A DNA stretch of 64,000 nt, taken from Nocardiopsis sp. FR4 (GTDB lineage Bacteria; Actinomycetota; Actinomycetes; Streptosporangiales; Streptosporangiaceae). The stretch lies in assembly GCF_009830945.1 (NCBI RefSeq), contig NZ_VWVV01000012.1:62001-126000 (forward strand). Reading direction: 5' to 3'. Positions 18,347 through 26,668 of this stretch are shown in pieces. The position numbers and the translations under genes were made by a program. The notes below the pieces were generated by a model, which saw only the letters and a list, made by a program, of their open reading frames with translations, ran no database searches and had not been told where the DNA came from. The first letter of the stretch is position 1; each line of letters begins with the position of its first letter.

Positions 18347-19444
18347 ATGCCCGCCGAGCTCACCTTTGTCGCCCCCCGTCGCGCCAAGCCGCCCCGGCAC
18401 CTGGCCGACCTCAGCCCCGAGGAGCGGGCCGACGTCGTCCGTGAACTGGGCGAGAAGCCCTTCCGGGCCAAGCAGCTCGCCCAGCACTACTTCGGTGGCC
18501 TGGAGTCGGACACCGCGGCGATGACCGACCTGCCCGCCGCCTCCCGGGAGAGGCTGGGCGAGGCCCTGCTGCCCACGCTGCTCACGCCGGTCCGGCACAT
18601 CACCTGCGACAACGGGATGACCCGCAAGACCCTGTGGAAGGCCTTCGACGGGGTGCTCTTCGAGTCGGTGCTCATGCGCTACCCCGACCGGGTCACCCTG
18701 TGCATCTCCTCCCAGGCCGGGTGCGGCATGAACTGCCCCTTCTGCGCCACCGGCCAGGCGGGCCTGACCCGCAACCTCTCCACCGGGGAGATCGTCGAGC
18801 AGGTGGTGGCCAGCGCCCGCGACCTGGCTCGCGGCGAGGTCGCCGGGGGGCCGGGGCGGATCAGCAACATCGTGTTCATGGGCATGGGCGAGCCCATGGC
18901 CAACTACAAGCGCGTGCTGCAGACGGTGCGCCGGATCACCGACCCCGTTCCCCGGGGCCTGGGCATCTCCCAGCGTGGCGTGACGGTGTCCACGGTCGGC
19001 CTGGTGCCCGCGATCGACAAGCTCATCGAGGAGAGGATGCAGGTCCGCCTGGCGATCTCCCTGCACGCCCCCGACGACGAGCTGCGCGACGAGCTGGTGC
19101 CGATCAACACCCGTTGGAAGGTCGCCGAGGTGCTGGACGCGGCCTGGCGCTACGCCGGGACCACCGGCCGCCGGGTCTCGATCGAGTACGCGCTGATCAA
19201 GGACATCAACGACCAGGCGTGGCGGGCCGACCTGCTCGGCAAGCTCCTCAAGGGCCACCTGGTGCACGTCAACCTCATCCCGCTCAACCCCACCCCCGGC
19301 TCCAAGTGGACGGCCTCGCGTCCCGAGGACGAACGCGAGTTCGTCCGGCGGCTGCAGTCGCACGGCGTGTCGGTGACCGTCCGCGACACCCGCGGCCAGG
19401 AGATCGACGGGGCGTGCGGGCAGCTCGCGGCGGCCGAGAACTGA
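18347..19444 (+). CDS. rlmN: 23S rRNA (adenine-2503-C2)/tRNA methyltransferase RlmN
   Basis: A 365-residue radical SAM methylase that adds a methyl group to C2 of A2503 in 23S rRNA (and A37 of some tRNAs) for translational fidelity. The iron-sulfur motif C-x3-C-x2-C is at C126, C130 and C133 (CGMNCPFC). GMGEPMANY binds SAM, and the C-terminal GACGQL carries the second catalytic cysteine. The ATG at 18347 is preferred over an in-frame TTG 6 bases earlier. It is divergent from the SUFU-like gene and followed by a membrane protein gene 31 bases later. Confidence 0.97.
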   Translation: MPAELTFVAPRRAKPPRHLADLSPEERADVVRELGEKPFRAKQLAQHYFGGLESDTAAMTDLPAASRERLGEALLPTLLTPVRHITCDNGMTRKTLWKAFDGVLFESVLMRYPDRVTLCISSQAGCGMNCPFCATGQAGLTRNLSTGEIVEQVVASARDLARGEVAGGPGRISNIVFMGMGEPMANYKRVLQTVRRITDPVPRGLGISQRGVTVSTVGLVPAIDKLIEERMQVRLAISLHAPDDELRDELVPINTRWKVAEVLDAAWRYAGTTGRRVSIEYALIKDINDQAWRADLLGKLLKGHLVHVNLIPLNPTPGSKWTASRPEDEREFVRRLQSHGVSVTVRDTRGQEIDGACGQLAAAEN

Positions 19445-19475
19445 CCGGCCCGGCGACGGCACCCGGGGGGACGGC

Positions 19476-19946
19476 GTGATCGAGACCGCGTTGGCCTTCG
19501 CGGTGGCCCTCGTCTCCGGGCTCGTCCCCTTCATCAACATCGAGGTCTACCTCGTGGGCGCCGTCGTCACGCTGGACGACGGCGCCCTGGCCGCCATGGC
19601 GGTGGCGGCGGGCGCGGGGCAGACCCTGGGCAAGGTGCCCTACTACTACGCGGGCCGCGGCACCCTCTCCGCGCCGTGGATCCGGCGCAGGGCCCAGACG
19701 CCGGGCAGGTGGGCCGCGCGGGTCGAGGGGTGGCGCCGCAAGGCGCAGGAGCGCCCGGTGTGGGGCGCGGGGCTGGTGGCGCTGAGCTCCTTCGCCAGCA
19801 TCCCGCCGTTCGTGGTGGTCTCGGTGCTGGCCGGAATGGTGCGGATGAACCTCCCGCTGTTCTGCGCGGTCACCTTCGCCACCCGCACCGCGCGCTTCCT
19901 CATCGTGGTCTTCGCCCCCGCCTGGGGGCTGTCCCTGCTGCCCTGA
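19476..19946 (+). CDS. Small membrane protein, possibly DedA/VTT-related
   Basis: A 156-residue protein with hydrophobic segments around residues 3-25, 34-52 and 95-150. The PFINIEVYLVGAV stretch, the loop with QTLGKVPYYYAGRG and FASIPPFVVVSVLAG loosely resemble the SNARE-associated/VTT fold of DedA proteins. GTG 19476 follows a G-rich ribosome site. It probably shares a transcript with rlmN (31-base gap). Family assignment tentative. Confidence 0.6.
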   Translation: MIETALAFAVALVSGLVPFINIEVYLVGAVVTLDDGALAAMAVAAGAGQTLGKVPYYYAGRGTLSAPWIRRRAQTPGRWAARVEGWRRKAQERPVWGAGLVALSSFASIPPFVVVSVLAGMVRMNLPLFCAVTFATRTARFLIVVFAPAWGLSLLP

Positions 19947-19949
19947 GGC

Positions 19950-20801
19950 TCACAGGACGCGGTCGGCCAGACGGGTGAACGCGGCCACCACCTCCGGCCC
20001 GTGCACCAGCTCCGCGTCGTTGTGTCCGACGCCCTCCACGACCACCTCCTCGACGAGGTTCGGGCTGGCCGCCGCCACCTCGCGGCTCTGCCCGGCGGGC
20101 ACGATCGTGTCGGCGGAGCCGAGGACGACGGAGGTGGGCGCGTCCAGCCCGGCGACGGTCTCGGCCACCGGGTAGGAATCCCTGAGGAACCAGCGCGGCA
20201 CGAACGGGTAGTGCGCGCGGGCCATGTCGGCCAGCGAGCTGAACGGCGAGCGCAGGAACAGCCCGGCGGGCGGGCGCTCGGCGGCGAGGCCGACCACGAC
20301 GGCGGCGCCGAGGCTCTCGCCGAAGTAGAGGACGCGGTCCGGGCCGTGGCCGCGTTCGGCCAGGGCGTCGGCGGCGGCGCGCGCGTCCGCGGCCAGCCCC
20401 CGCCCGGTGGGGGTGCCGGGGTTGCCGCCGTAGCCGCGGTAGTCGAACAGCAGGACGGAGAACCCCTCCCCGGACAGCGCCCGGGCCAGGGGGGCGCGTA
20501 GTGCGCGGTTCCCCGCGTTGCCGTTGGCGACCAGCACCGCCGCCCCGCGGTCGGGGCCCCGGGCGGGGACGTACCACGCGCCGAGTTCCAGTCCGTCCTC
20601 CGTGCGCAGGCGCACGTCCTCGGCGCCCTCGACCACCTCGTCCGCGGGCGGCGGTCCGCCGTCCGTCGGCAGGTAGACCAGCGAGCGCTGCAGTCCCCAC
20701 ACGGCTCCTCCCAGCAGAACGAGGGCGACGGCCGCCAGGGCGGCCGCGGTCAGCGCGCGTCCCCTCCGGGGCCCGGGGGCTCGGGCGTCGGCACTGGTCA
20801 C
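19950..20801 (-). CDS. Membrane-anchored alpha/beta hydrolase (Bem46/ABHD-like)
   Basis: A 283-residue hydrolase. One N-terminal hydrophobic helix (about residues 17-38) acts as anchor or signal. The hydrolase core shows VLVANGNAGNR (oxyanion region), LLFDYRGYGGNPG, the nucleophile elbow GESLGA, and the later acid and His in SADTIVP and GVGHND. This order and the NGNAGNR and DYRGYGGN motifs fit the Bem46/ABHD13 family. Substrate unknown; an esterase or peptidase role is possible. Its stop is 3 bases from that of the convergent membrane protein. Confidence 0.85.
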   Translation of the reverse strand: MTSADARAPGPRRGRALTAAALAAVALVLLGGAVWGLQRSLVYLPTDGGPPPADEVVEGAEDVRLRTEDGLELGAWYVPARGPDRGAAVLVANGNAGNRALRAPLARALSGEGFSVLLFDYRGYGGNPGTPTGRGLAADARAAADALAERGHGPDRVLYFGESLGAAVVVGLAAERPPAGLFLRSPFSSLADMARAHYPFVPRWFLRDSYPVAETVAGLDAPTSVVLGSADTIVPAGQSREVAAASPNLVEEVVVEGVGHNDAELVHGPEVVAAFTRLADRVL

Positions 20802-20870
20802 GGCGGGGCCTTCCGGGAGCGCGGTGTCCTCACGGTGTGCACTACCCGCTCCCGGTCGGGACACCCTCGT

Positions 20871-20935
20871 GGTCTGCGTCGCAAACCGGACTGCTCCCGG
20901 CTGCGGTGGCAGAAAGGTCTGCACTGCAAACCGGA
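20871..20935. promoter_or_regulatory. Paired 20-bp direct repeats, candidate operator
   Basis: GGTCTGCGTCGCAAACCGGA at 20871-20890 and GGTCTGCACTGCAAACCGGA at 20916-20935 differ at three central bases and are 45 bp apart (start to start). They end 7 bases before the ATG of the membrane protein gene that precedes a winged-helix regulator gene, so they are likely sites for that regulator or its relatives. Confidence 0.6.
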
Positions 20936-20942
20936 GGTTCGG

Positions 20943-21386
20943 ATGACCACCCCCCACGACCTCGACCGCCTGGAGCGGATCTGTGCGGTGACCGCCCGCT
21001 ACCGCGACTACCAGGGGCTCAACCTCGTCCCCCTGGGGCTCCTCCTGATGAGCCTGGCCCTGCTGGGCGGACGCGGCGCCGAGTCGCTGTTCGCGGCGCT
21101 GCCCGTGGCGGTCGTCCTGGCCTTCGCCGCCGCCATCGCCCTGTGCGCCTTCCCCGACTGGCGGCCGCGCGCGCACCACCTGGCGGTGGCCGCCCTGCTC
21201 GCGGCCGTGAGCCTCACCCCGATCGGTCTGTGGACGCAGACGGGCGCCCACCCGCTGGGCTTCACCTCCGTGGCCTCGCTGCTGGTGGTCGGCGGCGCCG
21301 CCGTGTGCCTCGCCGGGGTACTGGACCACCTGGTGCTGGTGCGGACCCTCCCGTCCGCCCGGCCCGCGACGAACGGAACGGACTGA
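20943..21386 (+). CDS. Membrane protein co-transcribed with a winged-helix regulator
   Basis: A 147-residue protein with a soluble N-terminus (about 25 residues, RLERICAVTARYRDYQG) and four hydrophobic helices. No enzyme motif. The ATG at 20943 follows GGAGG at 6 bases. It lies 6 bases before the winged-helix regulator gene, a pairing common in actinobacteria, where the regulator probably controls the pair. Function unknown. Confidence 0.75.
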   Translation: MTTPHDLDRLERICAVTARYRDYQGLNLVPLGLLLMSLALLGGRGAESLFAALPVAVVLAFAAAIALCAFPDWRPRAHHLAVAALLAAVSLTPIGLWTQTGAHPLGFTSVASLLVVGGAAVCLAGVLDHLVLVRTLPSARPATNGTD

Positions 21387-21392
21387 CCAGCG

Positions 21393-21720
21393 ATGGGCAC
21401 GCCCTTCGAGGACATGGCGGAGATCGACCGCCTGGTGCACGAACCCGCGCGGCTGGCGATCACCAGCGCCCTGCTGTCCTGCGAGAGCGCCGACTTCCTC
21501 TTCCTCCAGCGCATCACCGGGCTGTCCAAGGGCAACCTGTCCAGCCACCTGTCCAAGCTGGAGCGGGGCGGCGTCGTGGAGACCACCAAGACCGCGGGGG
21601 GGCCGTCCCCGCACCACCGTCCGGCTCACCGAGGAGGGCCGCACCACCGTCGCCGGGCACTGGGAGCGGCTGGTCCGGCTGCGCGAGGCCGCGCGGCGGT
21701 GGGACGGCGACCGGGCCTGA
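21393..21720 (+). pseudogene. Winged-helix (HTH_34/ArsR-like) regulator with a +1 frameshift in a G7 run
   Basis: Frame 1 from ATG 21393 reads a clear winged helix: FEDMAEIDRLVHEPARLAI, then LFLQRITGLSKGNLSSHLSK and LERGGVVETTK. At the G7 run (21596-21602) the family-typical continuation switches to the +1 frame: GRPRTTVRLTEEGRT, then GHWERLVRLREAARRW and the stop at 21718-21720. With six Gs the reading frame would be intact and about 108 residues. Without repair the ORF runs far past the natural stop. This is either a sequencing error in the homopolymer, a real null allele, or slippage. Confidence 0.85.
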
Positions 21721-21730
21721 ACGCGGGGAC

Positions 21731-21763
21731 GGGCGCGCCGCCGGATCCTCCGGCGGCGCGCCC
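21731..21763. terminator. Strong bidirectional hairpin
   Basis: A perfect 15-bp stem (GGGCGCGCCGCCGGA at 21731-21745, complement at 21749-21763) with a tiny loop lies between the regulator and the convergent ABC permease. Confidence 0.85.
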
Positions 21764-21779
21764 GGGCGGGTGTCCCGCC

Positions 21780-23378
21780 TCAGACGGTGGCCAGGTCCCG
21801 GCGGCGGAACCCCGCCAGGGCCAGGGCGTTGGCCGCGACCACGGCGGCCAGCGCCAGGGCCACCGGGAGGAGCTCGAACTCCTCGCCCGGCAGCTTGGGT
21901 AGCAGGTCGAAGGCGCTCAGGTTCAGCAGCCACTCGTCCAGGCCCAGCACGGGCCCGAGCATCGACACCAGCAGGCTGTAGCCCAGCCACGCCCACACCA
22001 GCGGGATCAGCCGCGGGGCCGCCCCCACCAGCAGCGCGGCCAGGGCGGCGAAGAGCAGGGCCACCGGCAGCTGGGCCAGGGCCGCCCCGGTCATCGTCCC
22101 CACCCAGGAGGAGTCCTCCAGGGCCGCGGCCGCGCTCAGGCCCATGCCGACGCCGCCCAGCACCACGATCAGCGTCGAGGACAGCACGCTGACCAGCAGG
22201 GCGTTGCCGAACCAGCGCACCTGGCCCACGGCGGCGGACAGGGTGAGCTCGGCGCGTCCGGAGGTCTCCTCGGTCCGCGTCCGCAGCACCGACAGGACCG
22301 CGTAGGCCGTGGCGGCCATCAGCACGTAGCCCGACATGACGCCGAGGAAGCCCTCCACCGGGTTCGCGCCCTGCTCGCCGAGCATGGCCACCAGGTCGGG
22401 GTTCTCCGTCAGCAGCCCCTCCACCTCGGTCGCCAGCGAGCCGAACGACAGGGCGAAGAGGAAGGTGGCGGCCGACCAGGCCAGGACCGACCCGCGCTGC
22501 TGGTGCAGGTGCAGCGCGAACGTGCCGTTGAGCAGCCGGCCCGCACCGGCCGGGCCGGGCCGGGAGGCCACCAGGCCCGCGCCGAGGTCGCGCCGGCCGG
22601 CCAGGGCGTAGGTCAGCGCGAACAGGGCCGCGATCAGGACCGCGTAGGGCAGCAGCGGCCACCAGCGCAGGTCGTGGAACACCCGGGTCTGCTGCACCCA
22701 GGCGAAGGGCGACAGCCAGGACGGCCAGGTGCCGCCCTCCTCGGCCATGTCGCCCACGACCCGGGCCATGAACAGCACGCCCAGGACGAGGAAGGCCAGC
22801 CCGGCGGCGCCGCGCCCGTGCTCGGTGACCTGCGCGCACACGGCGGTGAGCGCGCCGAAGGAGATCCCGGCCAGGGCCAGGCCCAGGCCGTAGGCGACCG
22901 AGTCGGCCGCCTCCAGGCCGTTCCCCGCCAGGGCCAGCGCGGTCAGCCCGCCGATGAGCAGGTTGACGAGCGAGACCGTGACCAGGGCGGCGGTCACCTG
23001 GGCGCCGCGGCCCAGGACGGCGGCGCGCAGGAGCTCGGCGCGCCCGGTCTCCTCCTCGGCGCGGGTGTGCCGGACCACGTGCAGGATGCTCATGACCGCC
23101 AGCGCGATGAGCACGCTCATGGTCAGCTCGTTGACCACCATCGGACCGAGCCGGTAGTCGTCCAGCCCGTACCCGGGGCCGCCGAAGACCACTCCGGTGG
23201 GGGTGTCCATGATCGCCGCCCGGGCCTGGCGCTGGGCCTCCGTGGAGAACATGTCGTTGAGCGTGGGAACCGTCGCGAACACTGTGCCCGCCAGGGCCAG
23301 GACCCAGACCGTCAGGCGGACGCGGTCGCGGCGCAGGATGAACCTGACGAGGGTTCCGGTACCCGTGAACGCGCTCAT
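21780..23378 (-). CDS. ABC-2 type exporter permease (fused, polyketide-antibiotic-exporter-like)
   Basis: A 532-residue permease with about twelve hydrophobic segments in two similar halves: each half has an EE(T)-containing loop, [21 protein letters not shown] and [20 protein letters not shown], at about 105 and 370. This internal duplication is typical of actinobacterial exporter permeases annotated as polyketide or drug exporters. It overlaps the ATPase by 4 bases and ends a tetR-ATPase-permease operon, the usual layout of a self-regulated drug efflux system. Substrate unknown. Confidence 0.88.
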   Translation of the reverse strand: MSAFTGTGTLVRFILRRDRVRLTVWVLALAGTVFATVPTLNDMFSTEAQRQARAAIMDTPTGVVFGGPGYGLDDYRLGPMVVNELTMSVLIALAVMSILHVVRHTRAEEETGRAELLRAAVLGRGAQVTAALVTVSLVNLLIGGLTALALAGNGLEAADSVAYGLGLALAGISFGALTAVCAQVTEHGRGAAGLAFLVLGVLFMARVVGDMAEEGGTWPSWLSPFAWVQQTRVFHDLRWWPLLPYAVLIAALFALTYALAGRRDLGAGLVASRPGPAGAGRLLNGTFALHLHQQRGSVLAWSAATFLFALSFGSLATEVEGLLTENPDLVAMLGEQGANPVEGFLGVMSGYVLMAATAYAVLSVLRTRTEETSGRAELTLSAAVGQVRWFGNALLVSVLSSTLIVVLGGVGMGLSAAAALEDSSWVGTMTGAALAQLPVALLFAALAALLVGAAPRLIPLVWAWLGYSLLVSMLGPVLGLDEWLLNLSAFDLLPKLPGEEFELLPVALALAAVVAANALALAGFRRRDLATV

Positions 23379-24298
23379 GCCGCCGCGCCCCCGTTGCCGT
23401 TGAGGGCGGCCAGCTCGTCGCCGTAGTGGCGCATGAACAGCTCCTCCAGGGAGGGCGGGTTGCTCACCAGGGAGCGGACCCCCAGGCCGGTGAGCGTGCG
23501 CAGGGCGGCGTCCATGTGGGTGTCGTCGACGTCGAAGGCCACGGTGTCGCCGTCCACGCGCAGGTTGTGCACGCCCTCGGAGCCCTCCAGCGCCCGGGCG
23601 TCGCCGGAGACGGTGGCGCGCACGGTGGAGCGGGTCAGGTGGCGCAGGTCGGCCAGGGTGCCGGACTCCACCGCGCGCCCCTTGCGGATGATGGTGACGG
23701 TGTCACACAGCTTCTCCACCTCGGACAGGATGTGGCTGGAGAGCAGCACTGTGCGGCCGCGGGCCCTGGCCTCCAGGACGCACTCGGTGAACACGGCCTC
23801 CATGAGCGGGTCCAGGCCGGAGGTGGGCTCGTCCAGGACGAGCAGCTCGGCGTCGGAGGCCAGCGCGGCGACCAGGGCGACCTTCTGCCGGTTGCCCTTG
23901 GAGTAGGTGCGCGCCTTCTTGGTGGGGTCCAGCTCGAAGCGGGACAGCAGGTCCTTCTTCCGGGCGGGGTCGAGCCCGCCGCGCAGCCGCCCCAGCAGGT
24001 CGATGGCCTGCCCCCCGGTGAGGTTGGGCCACAGGGTGACGTCGCCGGGCACGTAGGCCAGGCGGCGGTGCAGGGTGACGGCGTCCTTCCACGGGTCGCC
24101 GCCCAGCAGGCGGACCGACCCGGCGTCGGCCCGGATCAGGCCGAGCAGGACGCGGATGGTGGTGGACTTGCCCGAGCCGTTGGGCCCGAGGAAGCCCGCG
24201 ACCTGGCCCGTGGGCACGGTCAGGTCCAGCTTGTCCAGGGCCTGGAAACGGCCGAAGTACTTGTCGACGCCGCGGACTTCGATGGCGGTGGTGGTCAT
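23375..24298 (-). CDS. ABC-2 exporter ATP-binding protein
   Basis: A 307-residue ATPase of the DRA/CcmA class. Walker A GPNGSGKS (about residue 39), Walker [14 protein letters not shown] and [11 protein letters not shown] (H-loop) are present. The signature region reads [15 protein letters not shown] instead of LSGGQ, as is usual for this subgroup. The C-terminal ~80 residues form the extra domain of these exporters. Its ATG overlaps the TetR stop (ATGA, 24295-24298) and its stop overlaps the permease start, so all three genes are tightly coupled. Confidence 0.93.
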   Translation of the reverse strand: MTTTAIEVRGVDKYFGRFQALDKLDLTVPTGQVAGFLGPNGSGKSTTIRVLLGLIRADAGSVRLLGGDPWKDAVTLHRRLAYVPGDVTLWPNLTGGQAIDLLGRLRGGLDPARKKDLLSRFELDPTKKARTYSKGNRQKVALVAALASDAELLVLDEPTSGLDPLMEAVFTECVLEARARGRTVLLSSHILSEVEKLCDTVTIIRKGRAVESGTLADLRHLTRSTVRATVSGDARALEGSEGVHNLRVDGDTVAFDVDDTHMDAALRTLTGLGVRSLVSNPPSLEELFMRHYGDELAALNGNGGAAA

Positions 24299-25020
24299 GG
24301 GGGTCCCTCTGTACGTGGTTCGGGGGGCGGGGAGCTGTCAGCGGGTTTCCGGGGCGGGTCGCTGACGTACAGGAGGTAGGCGTCGAGCATGGTGCGTTCG
24401 GTCAGCAGGCCCTCGGTGTACAGCTCCAGGGCCGGAAGCGTGTACTCCCGCGACCACTCGCGCATGAGCCGGGCGAAGTCGGTCCTCTCCCCGGGCGGGT
24501 GGAGGGCGACCTGCAGGAGCATCGCCCCGACCGAGTTGGCCGCCAGGTAGCGCGCCCGCCTGGCGGGATCGCGGCTGGGCCGGATGGTGCCCGCGGCCTC
24601 GCCCGCGGCGAGGTAGCGCTCGACGTCGGCGACCATGCGCTCGTAGAACGACACCGCGAAGGCGCCCCCGGTCTGCACCGACCGGAAGAGGTAGGCCAGG
24701 AGCGGGGTGTGCTCCTCCATCGTCGCCAGCTGGTGCAGGAAGGTCTGGCTGTCGTGGCTGGTGATCGTCTCCTGCTTGAGCTCGTTGATGAGCCCGAGGA
24801 CGTGGTCGTCACAGGCCTCGCGTAGCCGCTCCTTGGAGCCGAAGTGGTGGATCACCAGGCCGGGGGAGACCCCGGCCTCCTCGGCGATCGCGCGCACGGT
24901 CACGCCGAACCCGTTCTGGCCGAAGCACTCGATGGCCGCGTCGCGGATGCGGGCGCGGGCCGTCAGGTCCGACCCGGCGTCGGATGGCTTGGCTGAACTC
25001 ATGTTCAATAGATTAAACAT
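24295..25020 (-). CDS. TetR-family repressor of the efflux operon
   Basis: A 241-residue TetR regulator. The helix-turn-helix is [25 protein letters not shown] (about residues 41-65), followed by a helical ligand-binding domain. Two starts are possible: ATG 25020 (with AGAGGA at proper distance upstream) and ATG 25002 (no ribosome site). I take 25020. A 36-bp two-layer dyad spans both starts and is the probable autoregulatory operator. As first gene of the operon it should repress the exporter until a drug-like ligand binds. Confidence 0.88.
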   Translation of the reverse strand: MFNLLNMSSAKPSDAGSDLTARARIRDAAIECFGQNGFGVTVRAIAEEAGVSPGLVIHHFGSKERLREACDDHVLGLINELKQETITSHDSQTFLHQLATMEEHTPLLAYLFRSVQTGGAFAVSFYERMVADVERYLAAGEAAGTIRPSRDPARRARYLAANSVGAMLLQVALHPPGERTDFARLMREWSREYTLPALELYTEGLLTERTMLDAYLLYVSDPPRKPADSSPPPEPRTEGPP

Positions 25021-25028
25021 GCGTTCAG
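24993..25028. promoter_or_regulatory. 36-bp nested dyad overlapping the TetR start, candidate operator
   Basis: The plus strand reads CTGAAC-tc-ATGTTCAAT-ag-ATTAAACAT-gc-GTTCAG. Outer arms 24993-24998 and 25023-25028 are perfect complements. Inner arms 25001-25009 and 25012-25020 match in eight of nine positions. The axis is at 25010/25011. It is AT-rich compared with the surroundings. Confidence 0.7.
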
Positions 25029-25131
25029 TCCTCTGGCAAGCGTCCGGAACCAGGTCGGCCGGGCGGGAGGACGGGCCGTACACTCGGGCACGGCGCCCAC
25101 CGGGGCGCCCACGCCGACGAGGAGAGGTCCG

Positions 25132-25944
25132 ATGGTGCACGTCGCGGTCGCCCAGTTCGCCCCCGGCCAGGACAAGGCGGAGAACCAGCGCTCGGTGGCC
25201 CGGCTGACCGCGCGCGCGGCGGCCGGGGGCGCGCGCGTGGTCCTGCTGCCCGAGTACGCGATGTTCACCGCGCCGCGGATGGACCGGAGCTACGTGGCGG
25301 CGGCCGAGCCGCTGGACGGGCCCTTCGTCTCCGCCGCGGCCGACACCGCCCGCCGCGAGGGCGTGCACCTGGTGCTCGGGGTGGGAGAGAGTGAGGGCCC
25401 GGACGCCACGCACTTCAGCAACACGCTCGTGGCGCTGTCGCCGGAGGGCGAGCTGGTCGCGCACTACCGCAAGATCCACCTCTACGACGCGTTCGGGGGC
25501 AGGGAGTCGGACGTGCTGCGGCCCGGGCCGATCGAGGAGCCGCGCACCTTCACGGTGGACGGGGTCGTGTTCGGCCTGCAGACCTGCTACGACCTGCGCT
25601 TTCCCGAGGTCACGCGGCGGATCGCCGACGCCGGGGCGCACGTGGTCCTGCTGGCCGCGCAGTGGGTGCCGGGTCCGCTCAAGGAGGAGCACTGGCGGAC
25701 CCTGCTGCGGGCGCGGGCGATCGAGAACACGCTGTACGTGGCGGCCTCGGGCCAGGCGGCGCCCCGGGGCGCGGGCAACAGCATGGTGGTCGACCCCATG
25801 GGGACCCCCGTCGCGGCCCTGGGGGAGCAGGCCTTCGCGGTCGCCTCGGCCGAGGTTTCGGATGCTCGCGTGAAGGAGGTGCGGAACCTCAACCCGGCAC
25901 TGTCCCTGCGCCGTTTTTCGGTCTCCGAGCGCTCGCGGGACTGA
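25132..25944 (+). CDS. Carbon-nitrogen hydrolase (nitrilase superfamily amidase)
   Basis: A 270-residue cytoplasmic amidase. The Glu-Lys-Cys triad is E41 (LLPEYAMF), K114 (YRKIHLYD) and C152 (QTCYDLRFPE). The YDAFGGRESD loop and QTCYDLRFPE match the Nit1/Nit2-like branch that includes deaminated-glutathione and omega-amidases. The exact amide is inference. ATG 25132 has GAGGAGAGG upstream. It is divergent from the TetR operon with 111 bases between, so the TetR dyad could also affect it. Confidence 0.9.
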   Translation: MVHVAVAQFAPGQDKAENQRSVARLTARAAAGGARVVLLPEYAMFTAPRMDRSYVAAAEPLDGPFVSAAADTARREGVHLVLGVGESEGPDATHFSNTLVALSPEGELVAHYRKIHLYDAFGGRESDVLRPGPIEEPRTFTVDGVVFGLQTCYDLRFPEVTRRIADAGAHVVLLAAQWVPGPLKEEHWRTLLRARAIENTLYVAASGQAAPRGAGNSMVVDPMGTPVAALGEQAFAVASAEVSDARVKEVRNLNPALSLRRFSVSERSRD

Positions 25945-25956
25945 GGTCCCGGATCC

Positions 25957-25970
25957 CTACTGCTCAGTAG
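25957..25970. promoter_or_regulatory. 14-bp palindrome after the amidase gene
   Basis: CTACTG-CT-CAGTAG at 25957-25970 lies 13 bases past the stop codon. The stem is too short for a convincing terminator. A -10-like TATGAT at 26039-26044 further down may start the transcript of the next gene. Confidence 0.3.
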
Positions 25971-26168
25971 ATAATCCGACAAAGCGGATGAACGGCTTCG
26001 GAGTGGGCAGGGTCTTCCCAGGGTTCGTTACTTACGGTTATGATTCACCTGCATGATGTGATCTAGAACGGTCCGGACCCTTCCAGGCGCCACAAGCTTC
26101 TGATTCAATAAAGAGCCGGTAACTATCGGCCCGCCAGACTGTCCTAAACCACGGGGGGAGCAAGGACA

Positions 26169-26426
26169 TTGCGCGGAACGAGCATGATGTGCGAACCAGA
26201 CACGCCGCCTGCCACAGACGCCTACGTCTACGATCCGGGTTCGCTGAGTTGGGCGCAGTGCATGGGGGATGCCTGCGTCGTCTGCCACACCAAGTGGCCC
26301 CGGCCCCGCCGGGTCCTCGGCGAACTGCCGGACGGCAGTCACGTGTTCGGTTGTGAGGAGTGCGCGGAGATCATCGACGCGGAGTCCCGGGCTCCGGTCG
26401 AAGAGCGCCTGATCGCGGCTCGCTAG
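26169..26426 (+). CDS. Small Cys-rich protein, possible metal-binding, unknown function
   Basis: An 85-residue protein with the cysteines C-x4-C-x2-C (QCMGDACVVCHTKW, about residues 31-44) and a later C-x2-C (FGCEECAEI, about 65-68), a pattern that could bind zinc. The longest start is TTG 26169; an in-frame ATG at 26184 is an alternative. A G-rich ribosome site (GGGGGGAG) lies before the TTG. It has no operon partner. I do not recognise the family. Confidence 0.6.
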   Translation: MRGTSMMCEPDTPPATDAYVYDPGSLSWAQCMGDACVVCHTKWPRPRRVLGELPDGSHVFGCEECAEIIDAESRAPVEERLIAAR

Positions 26427-26436
26427 CGGTGCGGTC

Positions 26437-26474
26437 GCGCTCCGGGTCCAGGGGGAGAGTCGGACCCGGAGCGC
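26437..26474. terminator. 13-bp hairpin
   Basis: GCGCTCCGGGTCC (26437-26449) pairs with 26462-26474, 12-base loop, directly after the Cys-rich gene and before the convergent mmsA. Confidence 0.8.
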
Positions 26475-26668
26475 TTCCGTCGGCGCGCCCGCTTCCATCG
26501 GGGAGGAGGGGAAATGAGCGCGCCTTTTCCGGGATGGCTCTGTCGGTCGGCGCCGCCGACCACGCCCCGTGAGGGGTGCCTTAGCTAACAATACTCCGTG
26601 TCGCCCATGGTCGACTGACGGTGAGACAGATCCATCCCTTTCCATCCCTTATTTCCGTGAACTCCTCG

